A stretch of 64,000 bases of DNA from Saprospirales bacterium GYS_P2D (GCA_009833045.1 WUUP01000009.1:62001-126000); one strand, 5' to 3'. Shown: positions 27,920 through 37,725, counted from the stretch's first letter. Made by a program: numbers and translations. Notes: generated by a model not told the origin, from the sequence alone.

Positions 27920-28669
27920 TCACGATTCGATTGTGTTGCACCATATTTCCCAAGCTCTTTCAGCTTGGAGGATAAGCATATCATGTCCATTTTTGACAGT
28001 GGATCCTTTCTCCTGACCACGAGTCAAAAATAGTGTTTTTTCAGGATTATAAACCAAGTCATAAAGTATATGATCTGGCGTCAAATAATCATAAGGTAAG
28101 TGAGGACAGGTATCTACTTTGGGATACATCCCGAGAGGAGTCGTATTGACTATGAGATGATGCTCAGCGATGACCTCCGGTGTAATTTCATCATAGGTCA
28201 GATCGCCTTTTGTCCTTGAGACCATTTGATAGGAGATCCCCAGTCTATTGAGCACGTATTTGACAGCTTTTGATGCGCCTCCTGTACCCAGTATTAGGGC
28301 CCTTTCTGGCAACACATCTCCAAAGCAGGGTTTCAAAGAATTTTCAAAACCATCAACATCAGTATTGTAGCCTGTAGTATGTCCACCTACTATAGTAATC
28401 GTATTGACTGCTCCGATCTGCTCTGCCTCATCACTTAGTTCATCAAGATACGGGATTACCTGTTCCTTATACGGGATCGTGACATTGAGTCCTGTCATAT
28501 CCCCGTCCAATAGCTCTCTCACCATCTCAATCCGCTCTATAGGATAGGCTTGATAGTCAGCATCTGTCAGCCCCAAGGTGCAAAACTTATCAGCAAAATA
28601 TCCTGGACTGAATGAATGAGAAAGTGGATAGCCTATCAGGCCCAGTTTGATGCGTGTTTCTTTTGTCAT
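27920..28669 (-). CDS. aroE: Shikimate dehydrogenase
   Basis: 249 residues, NADPH-dependent reduction of 3-dehydroshikimate in the aromatic amino acid pathway, cytoplasmic. The shikimate site GYPLSHSFSPGYF is at about 13-25, NVTIPYKEQVIPYLDELS near 59 holds the catalytic Lys, NTDVDGFENSL follows, and LGTGGASKAVKYVL is the nucleotide-binding loop. Its start overlaps the end of the sugar transferase gene by 4 bp, so the genes are coupled. Confidence 0.95.
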   Translation of the reverse strand: MTKETRIKLGLIGYPLSHSFSPGYFADKFCTLGLTDADYQAYPIERIEMVRELLDGDMTGLNVTIPYKEQVIPYLDELSDEAEQIGAVNTITIVGGHTTGYNTDVDGFENSLKPCFGDVLPERALILGTGGASKAVKYVLNRLGISYQMVSRTKGDLTYDEITPEVIAEHHLIVNTTPLGMYPKVDTCPHLPYDYLTPDHILYDLVYNPEKTLFLTRGQEKGSTVKNGHDMLILQAERAWEIWCNTIES

Positions 28670-29991
28670 CTTCCTTCTCCTTTTATGAGTACACTTAGTG
28701 TGAAAAGCATGATTTTAAAATCTAAAAATAGAGATCGATTCTGCAGGTAAAGTATATCAAAACGTAATCTTTTGATCATCTGAGCTACATCCGATGCATA
28801 GCCATACTTGACCTGCCCCCAAGAAGTAATACCTGGACGTACTAAAAAGATGCGATTATAGTGCATAATTTCTAATCTGAGTCGCTCCGTGTAGTATGGG
28901 CGCTCAGGCCTTGGTCCGACTATCGACATATCCCCTCTTAGGACATTCCAAAACTGTGGCAACTCATCCAGTCGGTACCTCCGCATCCATCTTCCCACCT
29001 CAGTCACTCGATCATCTCCAATATAAGAGAGCTCAGGACCATCCCGCTCAGCCTCATTTATCATTGTCCTAAATTTCAAAATATGAAAAGACTCTGCTCT
29101 CCTGCCCAATCTGACTTGACGATAAATCACCGGACCTGACGAGCCCTTCTTGACCAAGAAAGCTAATACTACATATAGTGGTGAGAGTAGGACCAGCGCT
29201 ACGATCGATATCAGGACATCAATGACACGCTTACTATGCTGCTGCCAATACGGCATCCTATCAATGATCATTAAAAGTCGATCTCCCATGACATTGTAGC
29301 TGACGCTATCGCTCCCTATCAGTGTAGAAATATCATCTCCTCTGAGCTCAACGATCACTTCGGGAGCGCATCTATAGAGATGCTCATAAAGCTGTTTGAC
29401 ATTATGATCGGTGGCGTCATCGAGCACGACCTCTTCGATCTGAGAGAGATCCGTGATATCATAGAGCTGATCGATGCTCGACAGGTGATAAAGTTGATTC
29501 TGATAAGGACGCTGTACAGAACGGTCTCCGATAAGAATGGTATTTAGCGTCAAGCGACCACTCTCCCTCATAGCATGAATGATAGATAAATAGACAAATC
29601 GAAATGCAACAAAGCAGACCAAACTATAACTCAGCACTCTCACAAAACTCCAGACATAACTCGTATAGCCCAAAGTGTCGTCATCAGCCACTACTAAAAG
29701 CAAAACCACTATAGCTCCAATCACCATAGCTACGACCGTCTCATACAGCATGCTCAGTCGTCCGGCCTGAATGACCGATCGATAGCTTCCCACGAATGCC
29801 ATGATAGCTACCCACATCATCGAGATCACTATCAATCCAATAGCATACCGATCATCTGCGAAAACATCCGTCCAGCTCGTATCAGGTATGACCACTTGTT
29901 TTCTCCATCTGAAAAACAAGGACCATGAAAGCATCGCAGCGATGACATCTGTCAAAACATAGCAAATCGTAACTATGGGGTGACGATGCAT
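28666..29991 (-). CDS. Exopolysaccharide polyprenyl-phosphate sugar phosphotransferase
   Basis: 441 residues. Four N-terminal membrane helices and a cytoplasmic middle region (TILIGDRSVQR) are followed by a fifth helix in KRVIDVLISIVALVLLSPLYVVLAFLV and the catalytic bacterial sugar transferase domain: IYRQVRLGRRAESFHILKFRTM, YRLDELPQFWNVLRGDMSIVGPRPE. It transfers a sugar-1-phosphate to undecaprenyl phosphate at the inner membrane to start capsule or exopolysaccharide synthesis (WbaP/CpsE type). It lies in a minus-strand unit with aroE and proline dehydrogenase, an unusual setting away from other capsule genes. Confidence 0.92.
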   Translation of the reverse strand: MHRHPIVTICYVLTDVIAAMLSWSLFFRWRKQVVIPDTSWTDVFADDRYAIGLIVISMMWVAIMAFVGSYRSVIQAGRLSMLYETVVAMVIGAIVVLLLVVADDDTLGYTSYVWSFVRVLSYSLVCFVAFRFVYLSIIHAMRESGRLTLNTILIGDRSVQRPYQNQLYHLSSIDQLYDITDLSQIEEVVLDDATDHNVKQLYEHLYRCAPEVIVELRGDDISTLIGSDSVSYNVMGDRLLMIIDRMPYWQQHSKRVIDVLISIVALVLLSPLYVVLAFLVKKGSSGPVIYRQVRLGRRAESFHILKFRTMINEAERDGPELSYIGDDRVTEVGRWMRRYRLDELPQFWNVLRGDMSIVGPRPERPYYTERLRLEIMHYNRIFLVRPGITSWGQVKYGYASDVAQMIKRLRFDILYLQNRSLFLDFKIMLFTLSVLIKGEGR

Positions 29992-29996
29992 CTATC

Positions 29997-30296
29997 TTAT
30001 CTAAACTTCATCAATAAATAGCCTAAGGCCAAGATCAAGAGCACCAATACACTCGCCAACTGCACAGATCGCTTAATCAACGAGACAAATCTACGAATCT
30101 GCTCTTCATGCTGCGGATACCGACTGATCACCTCCGCCTCCATCCGTGTCTCGTTTAGAAATTGAGATACACTGAACTCAACTTTATTTTGGACTAAATA
30201 CTTGTATACTTTGAATATTTTGACTCTGAAAAAGAGATTCACAAATAACATTGCCACGAAAATCGCTATGATCAAGATGTAAAATAATTGAAACAT
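29997..30296 (-). CDS. Small membrane protein of unknown function
   Basis: 99 residues with two membrane helices: one at the N-terminus (FYILIIAIFVAMLFVNLFF) and one at the C-terminus (VQLASVLVLLILALGYLLM). Between them is a polar loop of about 50 residues. It lies 5 nt before the sugar transferase, so it is probably co-transcribed and might be an accessory of that membrane enzyme. No family recognised. Confidence 0.65.
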   Translation of the reverse strand: MFQLFYILIIAIFVAMLFVNLFFRVKIFKVYKYLVQNKVEFSVSQFLNETRMEAEVISRYPQHEEQIRRFVSLIKRSVQLASVLVLLILALGYLLMKFR

Positions 30297-30391
30297 ATCT
30301 GTTAAGTTCTCAGAACAAATGTGAATATTTAAACAGGTAAATCATAACAATAATCGTAAACAATAAATCGCAGGACAAGAAATACACGAGC

Positions 30392-32935
30392 ATGCACAGA
30401 ATAATACTCCTCCTCTTACTACTCACTACTATCCATCTCAGCGCCCAAGAATACGGTATAGACTACTATCTACCAGCTGATATCAGCTATGACCCAACTA
30501 TCACTACCCCAGCAGAATTCCTCGGACACGAGATCGGCGAATGGCACGCTACTCACGATAAACTATACTACTATATGAGGCAGCTGGCCATGGAGTCGGA
30601 ACGCATTATTCTGCGAGAACATGCCCGATCACATGAGGATCGTCCCCTGATCCATCTCATCGTGACCTCCACTGAAAATCACAAAAATCTCGAAGAAATC
30701 CGCATCGAGCATAAAAAGCTTACAGATCCCGAAGTCAGCCCCGAAGTGAATATCGACGAGCTGCCAGTAGTCATCTATCAAGGCAGCACTATACATGGCA
30801 ATGAAGCCAGCGGCGCCAATGGAGCGATAGCGACTGCCTACTATCTTGCTGCTGCGCAGGGACCAGAGATAGATCGCCTACTTGACGAAGCGATCATATT
30901 ATTTGATCCTGTCTTTAATCCTGATGGTATGCAGCGTTTTTCTACTTGGGTCAATACGCATAAAGGGGATAACCTCATCACCGACCCTGACAGCCGAGAG
31001 TATAATGAAGTATGGCCTCGAGGACGTACTAATCACTATTGGTTTGACCTCAATCGTGACTGGCTCCTCCTCACTCATCCCGAGAGCCAGGGCCGGATCA
31101 AGACTTTTCATGAGTGGAAGCCTGATATACTAACTGATCATCACGAGATGGGTAGTAATAGTACCTTCTTTTTTCAGCCGGGTATCCCGAGCCGCACTAA
31201 CCCCAATACACCTGCGCTCAATCAAGAACTCACTGCGGCTATCGGCAGATATCACGCAGCGGCACTCGATGAGATCGGTAGTCTCTACTACACCAAAGAA
31301 AGCTATGACGACTACTACTATGGGAAGGGATCTACCTATCCAGACATACAGGGATGCATAGGTATCTTATTTGAGCAGGCCAGTAGTAGAGGTCATCTAC
31401 AGGAGACAGATCACGGACTCTTGAGTTTCCCATTCACCATCAGGAATCAAGTACGCACCATGCTCTCTACTCAAAAAGCAGGAGTAGAGCTCCGAAAAGA
31501 GCTACTCGAGTACAAACGTAGGAGCTTTCTCGAGGCAGAGGAACTCGCTAAAAAGAACAATACTAAGGCCTACGTATTCGGTGAGCCAAGTGATCCTGCT
31601 CGAGTCAATCGATTCATCGATATCATGAGACAACATCAGATCGAGATCTATGAATTAGCTAAGGATCATGGCCAATTCAAAAAAGGAGAAGCCTATGTGG
31701 TACCGATGCAGGCAGCTCAATATCGGTTGATCAAGACCATATTTGAGCCTGTGAGAGAATATCAAGACAGCTTATTTTATGATGTATCAGCATGGACGAT
31801 GCCATTTGCATTTGACATACCATATACTACAGTGTCTGGTAGTATAGGTAGCCTACAAGGCGATATACTAAGTGGTACACCGAGCTATGAAGCTGCGATC
31901 AAGGGAGATACAAAGGCCTATGCATATCTCATACCTTGGCAACAGTATTATGCGCCCAATCTCCTATCCGACCTACTTGAAGAGGACGTAATCGTCAAAT
32001 TAGCCAATGAGCCCTTTGATGCCTATGTATCAGGTGAGTTGATGTCTTTTAGTAGAGGCACCATCATCGTGCCCGTGGGCAATAACCAAGGACTCGAGGC
32101 AGAGGCTCTCAGAGACAAATTAGCGAAAGCGGGCAAAGCGTATGCCGTAGATATCTATGCCACACAGACAGGAGAAGTAGGCAATGGTGTCAATCTCGGT
32201 AGTCGATCATCAGATCGGCTCTACGATCCGCAGGTCGCTATGATCATCGGCAGTGGTATCAACTCATACGATGCTGGCGAAATCTGGCACCACTTTGATC
32301 AGGTCATGGATATGGCTGTACCAATGCTCGATATCACTGATATGCGTGGTATTGATCTCAACAAATACAAAACACTCATATTCCCAGATGGCAACTATAA
32401 CGCCCTCAATAGCAGAGTAAATGATCTAAAAGACTGGTGTAGAGCCGGAGGTACGATTATCGCTATGAAAGGCTCAATCAATTGGCTCAAGCAACAAGGC
32501 TTATTAAGCACTAACTACAAAGAAATTGACAGCAAAAAAGATGGTGAGCGCCTACCTTATCATCGTCAAAACGAAGATCAAGGAGCTAAGCGCACAGGAG
32601 GCATGATCGCTAACGTCCATATCGACACCTCTCACCCACTCTACTATGGCTATGAGAGAGATCAAAGCTATGTGTTCAAGCGAGGCAATGACTACTTTGA
32701 GTATAGCAAGGATGCTTATGATACGCCAGCTGCCTATACAGGCTCCCCTGTCGCCAGTGGCTACATGCATCCTGACAATGTCGAGCTCCTCAGCAATAGT
32801 GCTGCAGTGTGGACTGAGAATGTAGGTAAAGGTCGAGTAATCGCCATCACTCACAATCCTGTCTTCAGAGGATATTGGTGGGGAGGTAGTAAGTTTTTCG
32901 CAAATGCCGTGTTCTTTGGTCAAATAATCAACTAA
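30392..32935 (+). CDS. Secreted M14 family zinc carboxypeptidase-like protein
   Basis: 847 residues with a clear signal peptide (LLLLLTTIHLSAQ). The M14 zinc site is HGNEAS (His135, Glu138) with the third ligand in TDHHEMGSN near 250. DLNRDWLLLTHPES and GILFEQASSRG (about 327) add substrate and catalytic residues. The C-terminal half (about 450-847) carries a Rossmann-like class I glutamine-amidotransferase-like domain (YKTLIFPDGNYNAL) often found in this subfamily. It is expected in the periplasm or secreted, acting on peptides. Single-gene unit. Confidence 0.87.
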   Translation: MHRIILLLLLLTTIHLSAQEYGIDYYLPADISYDPTITTPAEFLGHEIGEWHATHDKLYYYMRQLAMESERIILREHARSHEDRPLIHLIVTSTENHKNLEEIRIEHKKLTDPEVSPEVNIDELPVVIYQGSTIHGNEASGANGAIATAYYLAAAQGPEIDRLLDEAIILFDPVFNPDGMQRFSTWVNTHKGDNLITDPDSREYNEVWPRGRTNHYWFDLNRDWLLLTHPESQGRIKTFHEWKPDILTDHHEMGSNSTFFFQPGIPSRTNPNTPALNQELTAAIGRYHAAALDEIGSLYYTKESYDDYYYGKGSTYPDIQGCIGILFEQASSRGHLQETDHGLLSFPFTIRNQVRTMLSTQKAGVELRKELLEYKRRSFLEAEELAKKNNTKAYVFGEPSDPARVNRFIDIMRQHQIEIYELAKDHGQFKKGEAYVVPMQAAQYRLIKTIFEPVREYQDSLFYDVSAWTMPFAFDIPYTTVSGSIGSLQGDILSGTPSYEAAIKGDTKAYAYLIPWQQYYAPNLLSDLLEEDVIVKLANEPFDAYVSGELMSFSRGTIIVPVGNNQGLEAEALRDKLAKAGKAYAVDIYATQTGEVGNGVNLGSRSSDRLYDPQVAMIIGSGINSYDAGEIWHHFDQVMDMAVPMLDITDMRGIDLNKYKTLIFPDGNYNALNSRVNDLKDWCRAGGTIIAMKGSINWLKQQGLLSTNYKEIDSKKDGERLPYHRQNEDQGAKRTGGMIANVHIDTSHPLYYGYERDQSYVFKRGNDYFEYSKDAYDTPAAYTGSPVASGYMHPDNVELLSNSAAVWTENVGKGRVIAITHNPVFRGYWWGGSKFFANAVFFGQIIN

Positions 32936-33057
32936 TATTTAACAATCAACACTTAACATATTACGATTTGGTATAATGTTTGTAGATTTGAAGTAGTAGA
33001 ATAAATAAAGAAATCAACTACCTTAATACCTCAAATCTAAATAGAACCAAAGTAATC

Positions 33058-33456
33058 ATGAAGAACTTCTTAACTTCCACAGCGATAGCCCTCTGTTTAG
33101 GGACATTTTCATTCACCTGTCTGAAAGATCCAGCTATGGTAAACAATGAAGCTATGGTACATACCGTGTACTTTTGGCTACAAGAAGACATATCCGAAGA
33201 GGATAAATTAGCTTTTGAAGAAGCAATACAAAAGCTTGGTACAGTGCCTACTATCAAGCATTATTATTGGGGACCTCCTGCACCGACAGAAGCACGTGGT
33301 GTCGTCGATAATAGCTACGACTATGCCCTCAATGTTTTCTTTGAAAAATTAGAAGATCACGATGTGTATCAGACACATCCGATACATCTCGACTTCATAG
33401 AAAAAAACCAAGATAAGTGGACTACTGTCAAAGTCTATGATAACAATATCAAATGA
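33058..33456 (+). CDS. Dabb family (stress-responsive A/B barrel) exported protein
   Basis: 132 residues. A signal peptide with a lipobox-like Cys (FSFTCLKD) is followed by a dimeric alpha-beta barrel domain: MVHTVYFWLQEDISEEDKLAF opens it and FFEKLEDHDVYQTHPIHLDFI closes it. The His-containing HPIHLDF end is typical. Members occur in stress response or as small enzymes; the role here is unknown. A TAGATTTG box at 32983-32990 is a possible promoter, and a strong terminator follows. Confidence 0.85.
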   Translation: MKNFLTSTAIALCLGTFSFTCLKDPAMVNNEAMVHTVYFWLQEDISEEDKLAFEEAIQKLGTVPTIKHYYWGPPAPTEARGVVDNSYDYALNVFFEKLEDHDVYQTHPIHLDFIEKNQDKWTTVKVYDNNIK

Positions 33457-33491
33457 AAACAATAACTGTCACAAGCAGTTAAGAAATTAGG

Positions 33492-33514
33492 AGCCGCTTT
33501 TTGCGGCTTTTTTT
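33492..33514 (+). terminator. Intrinsic terminator
   Basis: AGCCGC/GCGGCT stem of 6 bp with a loop of five T, followed by six more T, 36 nt after the Dabb gene stop. Confidence 0.85.
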
Positions 33515-33521
33515 ATATCAA

Positions 33522-33689
33522 ATAATGAAGTGATTTAAGAGTGCTGGTTAAAATTAGTAAATGCTTGGTTTTCAAGATGAAGGTCTTGTTTAAGCTCCAA
33601 AGCCCAAGCGGGACGCAAAAAAGCTGAAATTATTGAAAATCAATGGCTTGCAAATAAATTATCATTGTATTCTTAAATCACTTCAATAA
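33522..33689. mobile_element. MITE-like element with 15-bp terminal inverted repeats
   Basis: Perfect 15-bp terminal inverted repeats TGAAGTGATTTAAGA (33526-33540) and TCTTAAATCACTTCA (33671-33685) bound a non-coding 160-bp segment. Both outer flanks carry ATAA (33522-33525, 33686-33689), which looks like a 4-bp target duplication. There is no transposase ORF. It lies between a terminator and the GTG of the AspT-like transporter gene, only 14 bp upstream of that start, so it may influence its expression. Only one copy is visible in this window, which limits the claim. Confidence 0.5.
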
Positions 33690-33699
33690 CTAACTATTC

Positions 33700-35325
33700 G
33701 TGATCGACCTTCTCAGCAAAAATCCAGTTTTACTGCTATTCTTAGTAGCGGCGGCGGGTTATCTCATCGGCACTATCAAGATCGGGAGCAATAGACTCGG
33801 AGTAGCGGCCATTCTTTTTGTAGGTTTAGCCGTAGGCGCATTTGACTCACGGCTCATCATCCCAGAGATCGTATTTCTCATGGGACTGACGATATATGTC
33901 TACTCTATCGGACTGAGCTCTGGGCCCGTATTCTTTAAGTCCTATAAGCAGAACGGATTTCGTGATATTGGTTTTATCATATCTATGCTCATGCTATCGG
34001 GTGTCGTAGCTGTGGGAGTAGCGTATTTATTCCATTTCACAGCTGGCACTATCACTGGTATATACACTGGCAGCACGACCAATACACCCGCCATGGCTGG
34101 CGTCATAGACTACATTAATGGTCATGACAGTTCAGCTGGCCTGACTAATATCGAAGATCTCGTAGTGGGCTATTCATTCTCTTATCCTATGGGTGTACTC
34201 GGAGGCATGATCGCCATAGCCCTCTGTGAGAAATGGCTCAAAATCGACTATCGCAAAGAACAAGAAAAACTCAAGCAAGACTACCCAGTAGGCGATGATC
34301 TCACCAGTAAAACGATCATAATCAGGTCTTCCAAAGTCGAAAACAGGACACTAAGAGACTTATTCAAAGACTATAATTGGAACGTAGTTTTTGGTAGATT
34401 AGAAAAGCAAGGGAAGATAACACTGGTCAATTGGGATACCTCATTTAATCAAGGTGACCGGGTCATGATAGCGGGTAGCGAGGCAGATATCCTCAGCGCA
34501 TCAAGAGTACTCGGTGATATAGATGATGATAAGCTCTCTCACGACCGATCAGAGTATGATGTGCGTCGCATATTTGTGTCAAATCCTATGGTGGCAGGGC
34601 ATACCCTCTCATCACTTAATCTACATGAAAAATATAACTGCATCATTTCTCGTATCCGTCGAGGAGACATGGAGATGCTGGCCAAAGGCGATACCATACT
34701 CGAGCTGGGTGATAGGATTCGTTTTGTAGCGAGGAGAGAGGATCTCAGAGAGCTTTCAAAGTTCTTTGGCGATAGCTATCGTGAGAGTGCTCGTGTCAAT
34801 CTGTTTTCCTTTGGACTTGGGATTGGCTTAGGACTATTATTGGGCAATATTGAACTATCCCTGCCTGGTGCAATCTCATTTAAGCTGGGATATGCCGGCG
34901 GACCCCTGATCATTGGACTGATATTAGGATCGCTCCGTCGGACTGGTGCGATCGTATGGTCACTCCCCTACAGTGCCAATGTCACCCTACAGCAGTTGGG
35001 ATTAATCTTAGTATTAGCGACCATCGGAGTACGATCGGGACAGTCATTCATACAGTCAGTATCACTCGAGGGTATGTGGATATTTTTGGCGAGTGCGATC
35101 ATCAGTCTGACTACGGCCTTTGCGACATTGATCATAGGCTATAAGATCATTAAGATACCATTCAGCTTACTGATGGGTATGGTGTCTAATCAGCCAGCTA
35201 TTTTAGACTTTGCGTTATCTAAGACCGGCAATCGGCTTCCAACATTCGGGTACACGATGATGTTTCCTATTGGGCTTATCGCCAAAATAGTCATCGCTCA
35301 AATCTTGTACTTGGTACTTAGTTAA
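33700..35325 (+). CDS. AspT/YidE-type transporter with two RCK_C domains (GTG start)
   Basis: 541 residues. Two membrane blocks (about 10-185 and 370-541) flank two TrkA-C regulatory domains (about 205-285, SKVENRTLRDLFKDYNWNV; 290-365, NPMVAGHTLSSLNL). The repeated family signatures GSTTNTPAMAGVI (first half) and MVSNQPAILDFALSK (second half) identify the aspartate:alanine exchanger family. The substrate is unknown; family members exchange dicarboxylates or amino acids. The GTG at 33700 begins right at the first helix. It lies upstream of cysE with a 59-bp gap. Confidence 0.9.
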   Translation: MIDLLSKNPVLLLFLVAAAGYLIGTIKIGSNRLGVAAILFVGLAVGAFDSRLIIPEIVFLMGLTIYVYSIGLSSGPVFFKSYKQNGFRDIGFIISMLMLSGVVAVGVAYLFHFTAGTITGIYTGSTTNTPAMAGVIDYINGHDSSAGLTNIEDLVVGYSFSYPMGVLGGMIAIALCEKWLKIDYRKEQEKLKQDYPVGDDLTSKTIIIRSSKVENRTLRDLFKDYNWNVVFGRLEKQGKITLVNWDTSFNQGDRVMIAGSEADILSASRVLGDIDDDKLSHDRSEYDVRRIFVSNPMVAGHTLSSLNLHEKYNCIISRIRRGDMEMLAKGDTILELGDRIRFVARREDLRELSKFFGDSYRESARVNLFSFGLGIGLGLLLGNIELSLPGAISFKLGYAGGPLIIGLILGSLRRTGAIVWSLPYSANVTLQQLGLILVLATIGVRSGQSFIQSVSLEGMWIFLASAIISLTTAFATLIIGYKIIKIPFSLLMGMVSNQPAILDFALSKTGNRLPTFGYTMMFPIGLIAKIVIAQILYLVLS

Positions 35326-35384
35326 GCATTTGTTCACAAAACTTATCGATATCCCATCCGTTCAGACCTTATATTTGGATTATC

Positions 35385-36224
35385 ATGAATAAAGAATTTA
35401 TCGATCAATTAGTCTCAGAGCATTCCATCTGCGAAACCTGTCCCTCACCTAAAGAAGTGGCTGATTTCTTCATCGAAGTATTGGGCACACTCTATTTAGA
35501 CTTTGCAACAGAGGAGCTAAAGACATCTGATGCGATCAGAGACAAGATAGAGCGACTCAAGGTCAATCTCGAAGATCTACTGAGTAGGAATCCGATGAAT
35601 GCCATCCTCGGCACCAAGCAGATATGCACCGATTTTTTCGCAGAGCTGCCTAAGATCTATGAGATGCTCAATAAAGACATCATGGCCATCTATGAAGGTG
35701 ACCCCGCATGTAATAGTCGCCGAGAGGTTATCAGGAGTTACCCTGGATTTTACGCTATAGCAGCCTATCGAGTGGCTAATGTACTCGAGCGACTCAAGGT
35801 CGAAGATTTACCTCGTATCATCACTGAGCATGCTCATAGCCTGACAGGAGTAGATATACATCCTGGGGCCACGATCGGCCATTCATTTTGTATAGATCAC
35901 GGTACAGGTATCGTGATCGGTGAGACGACACATATACATGATCATGTCAAGATCTATCAGGGAGTGACTCTCGGAGCACTGAGCGTTCAAAAATCTGATG
36001 CTGATAATAAGCGTCATCCTACTATCGAGAGTAATGTGGTCCTCTATGCTGGTAGTACCATACTCGGAGGTGAAACGGTCATAGGACACGATAGTGTGAT
36101 AGGTGGTAATGTCTGGATCACTCGTAGCGTACCTCCTCACTCTAAGATCTATTATCAAGCCAAGATGAACATCAATGACAAAGACGATCATGATGTCATG
36201 GTATTCAAAGAATACGCTAAATAA
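35385..36224 (+). CDS. cysE: Serine O-acetyltransferase
   Basis: 279 residues. Transfers acetyl from acetyl-CoA to serine, giving O-acetylserine for cysteine synthesis. A long helical N-terminal domain (1-135) precedes a left-handed beta-helix: GVDIHPGATIGHSFCIDHGTGIVIGE, then HIHDHVKIYQGVTLGAL and GGNVWITRSVPPHSKIYY. The catalytic His and Asp are in the CIDHGTG segment. It is followed 24 nt later by cysM, so both steps of cysteine synthesis are encoded together. Confidence 0.94.
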   Translation: MNKEFIDQLVSEHSICETCPSPKEVADFFIEVLGTLYLDFATEELKTSDAIRDKIERLKVNLEDLLSRNPMNAILGTKQICTDFFAELPKIYEMLNKDIMAIYEGDPACNSRREVIRSYPGFYAIAAYRVANVLERLKVEDLPRIITEHAHSLTGVDIHPGATIGHSFCIDHGTGIVIGETTHIHDHVKIYQGVTLGALSVQKSDADNKRHPTIESNVVLYAGSTILGGETVIGHDSVIGGNVWITRSVPPHSKIYYQAKMNINDKDDHDVMVFKEYAK

Positions 36225-36248
36225 TCATCCCAAATACTGACGACTATA

Positions 36249-37133
36249 GTGAAAAGCATAACTGAACTGATCGGCAATACGCCACTATTCAAAGTAGAAA
36301 ATATATATCGCAAAGAAGGTATACAGCTCTATGGCAAGCTCGAAGGAAACAATCCTGGTGGCAGTGTCAAGGATAGAGCTGCCTATGGCATGATCACTGG
36401 AGCGCTCGAAAGAGGTGAGATCAAGATCGGCGACAAATTAGTCGAGGCGACCAGTGGCAATACAGGTATTGCTCTGGCTATGATCGCTCAGCTCAAAGGA
36501 CTCAACATGACCCTGCTTATGCCAGAGAGCGCTACAAGAGAGCGAGTATTAGCGATGAAGGCATATGGAGCCGAGGTCATACTCACCCCTGCCGAGAAGA
36601 CGATCGAGTACTCCCGTGAGCTCGCAGAACAAATGGCTCGAGAGGATGGATATGTAATGCTCAATCAATTTGCTAATCCTGACAACTACGGTATGCACTA
36701 TCGCAGTACGGGCCCTGAGATCTGGAGAGATACAAAAGGACAGGTCACGCACTTCGTCTCTGCCATGGGCACGACAGGCACTATCATGGGCGTCTCGAGG
36801 TATCTCAAAGAACAAAATCCTGATGTCCAAATAGTCGGTACACAGCCATCAGATGGATCTCGCATACCTGGCATCAGGAGATGGTCCCCAGAGTTTTTGC
36901 CAAAGATATTTGAGCCAGAGCGTGTAGATCAAGTGATCGACGTATCCGAGGACGAAGCCCGTGAGATGGCTCGTAGACTCGCTAAAGAAGAAGGTGTACT
37001 CAGCGGCATGAGTAGTGGAGGTGCTCTCACCGCAGCTATTAAGCTCGCAAAGACACTGACTCAACCTGCGCTGATCGTATTCATCGTATGTGATCGAGGA
37101 GATCGCTATCTTAGCACCGACCTATTCGAATAA
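36249..37133 (+). CDS. cysM: Cysteine synthase (GTG start)
   Basis: 294 residues. PLP enzyme condensing O-acetylserine with sulfide (or thiosulfate for the CysM type). ELIGNTPLFKV opens the fold, NPGGSVKDRAAYGMI carries the PLP lysine, EATSGNTGIALA the substrate loop, and AMGTTGTIMGVSRYL the phosphate-binding loop. The C-terminal RIPGIRRWSPEFLPKIFE and a short CDRGDRYLS ending fit the B-type enzyme. The GTG at 36249 is fixed by the conserved start SITELIGNTPL. It lies between cysE and a phosphatase gene. Confidence 0.94.
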   Translation: MKSITELIGNTPLFKVENIYRKEGIQLYGKLEGNNPGGSVKDRAAYGMITGALERGEIKIGDKLVEATSGNTGIALAMIAQLKGLNMTLLMPESATRERVLAMKAYGAEVILTPAEKTIEYSRELAEQMAREDGYVMLNQFANPDNYGMHYRSTGPEIWRDTKGQVTHFVSAMGTTGTIMGVSRYLKEQNPDVQIVGTQPSDGSRIPGIRRWSPEFLPKIFEPERVDQVIDVSEDEAREMARRLAKEEGVLSGMSSGGALTAAIKLAKTLTQPALIVFIVCDRGDRYLSTDLFE

Positions 37134-37137
37134 GACT

Positions 37138-37641
37138 ATGAAAAATTTTCTGCTACTCTTTCTTCTTTCAGTCACACTGTATAGCTGTCAATCGACTAAA
37201 AATCTATATCAAGAAGAGACCACACTATATCTCGTCAGGCACGCTGAGAAAGTCGGTGATGGCACTCGAGATCCTGATCTGACTGATGAAGGAAGGGCAA
37301 GAGCTGAGCGATTAGCTGATCTCTTGGAGGAGGCAGATGTAGACTACATATTTTCTTCAGACTATCGAAGGACTCGCTTTACAGCGGCACCGTTAGCTGA
37401 GCGTCTTGAGCAAAAAATACTCATCTACAATCCTAAAAGCTATGAAGAACTCACAGCTCATATCGATAGTCATCCCGGTAGTACCTATCTCGTGATAGGC
37501 CACTCTAATAGCACTCCTGCTCTCGCTAATAAACTCCTGAAAAAGGAGAAGTACTCTCAATATGATGAGAAAGACTATAGCAACATCATCATGGTGACAC
37601 TTAGCGAGGATAGTGGACGATCTCGCATGCTGCACTTCTAA
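37138..37641 (+). CDS. Histidine phosphatase superfamily lipoprotein
   Basis: 167 residues from the ATG at 37138, 4 nt after the cysM stop. The lipoprotein signal ends LYSCQST. The RHG-type catalytic motif LVRHAEK is near residue 34, and the second His lies in VIGHSNSTP near 120. It is a SixA/phosphoglycerate-mutase-like phosphatase anchored in the envelope. It is likely co-transcribed with cysE-cysM. The substrate is unknown, and any link to cysteine synthesis is unproved. Confidence 0.85.
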   Translation: MKNFLLLFLLSVTLYSCQSTKNLYQEETTLYLVRHAEKVGDGTRDPDLTDEGRARAERLADLLEEADVDYIFSSDYRRTRFTAAPLAERLEQKILIYNPKSYEELTAHIDSHPGSTYLVIGHSNSTPALANKLLKKEKYSQYDEKDYSNIIMVTLSEDSGRSRMLHF

Positions 37642-37676
37642 CGCAAGAAGACATATTATTTGGCGATAAGGGCATA

Positions 37677-37703
37677 TTGGAATTTATCATTTTAGTATAT
37701 TCG
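37677..37703 (+). promoter_or_regulatory. Probable promoter of the acyl-CoA synthetase gene
   Basis: TTG at 37677-37679, a 16-nt spacer and TATATTCG at 37696-37703; one mismatch to TAnnTTTG. The leader would be short, about 15 nt before the ATG at 37726. Confidence 0.4.
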
Positions 37704-37725
37704 TACTAATCGAAACAAGTCTAAA

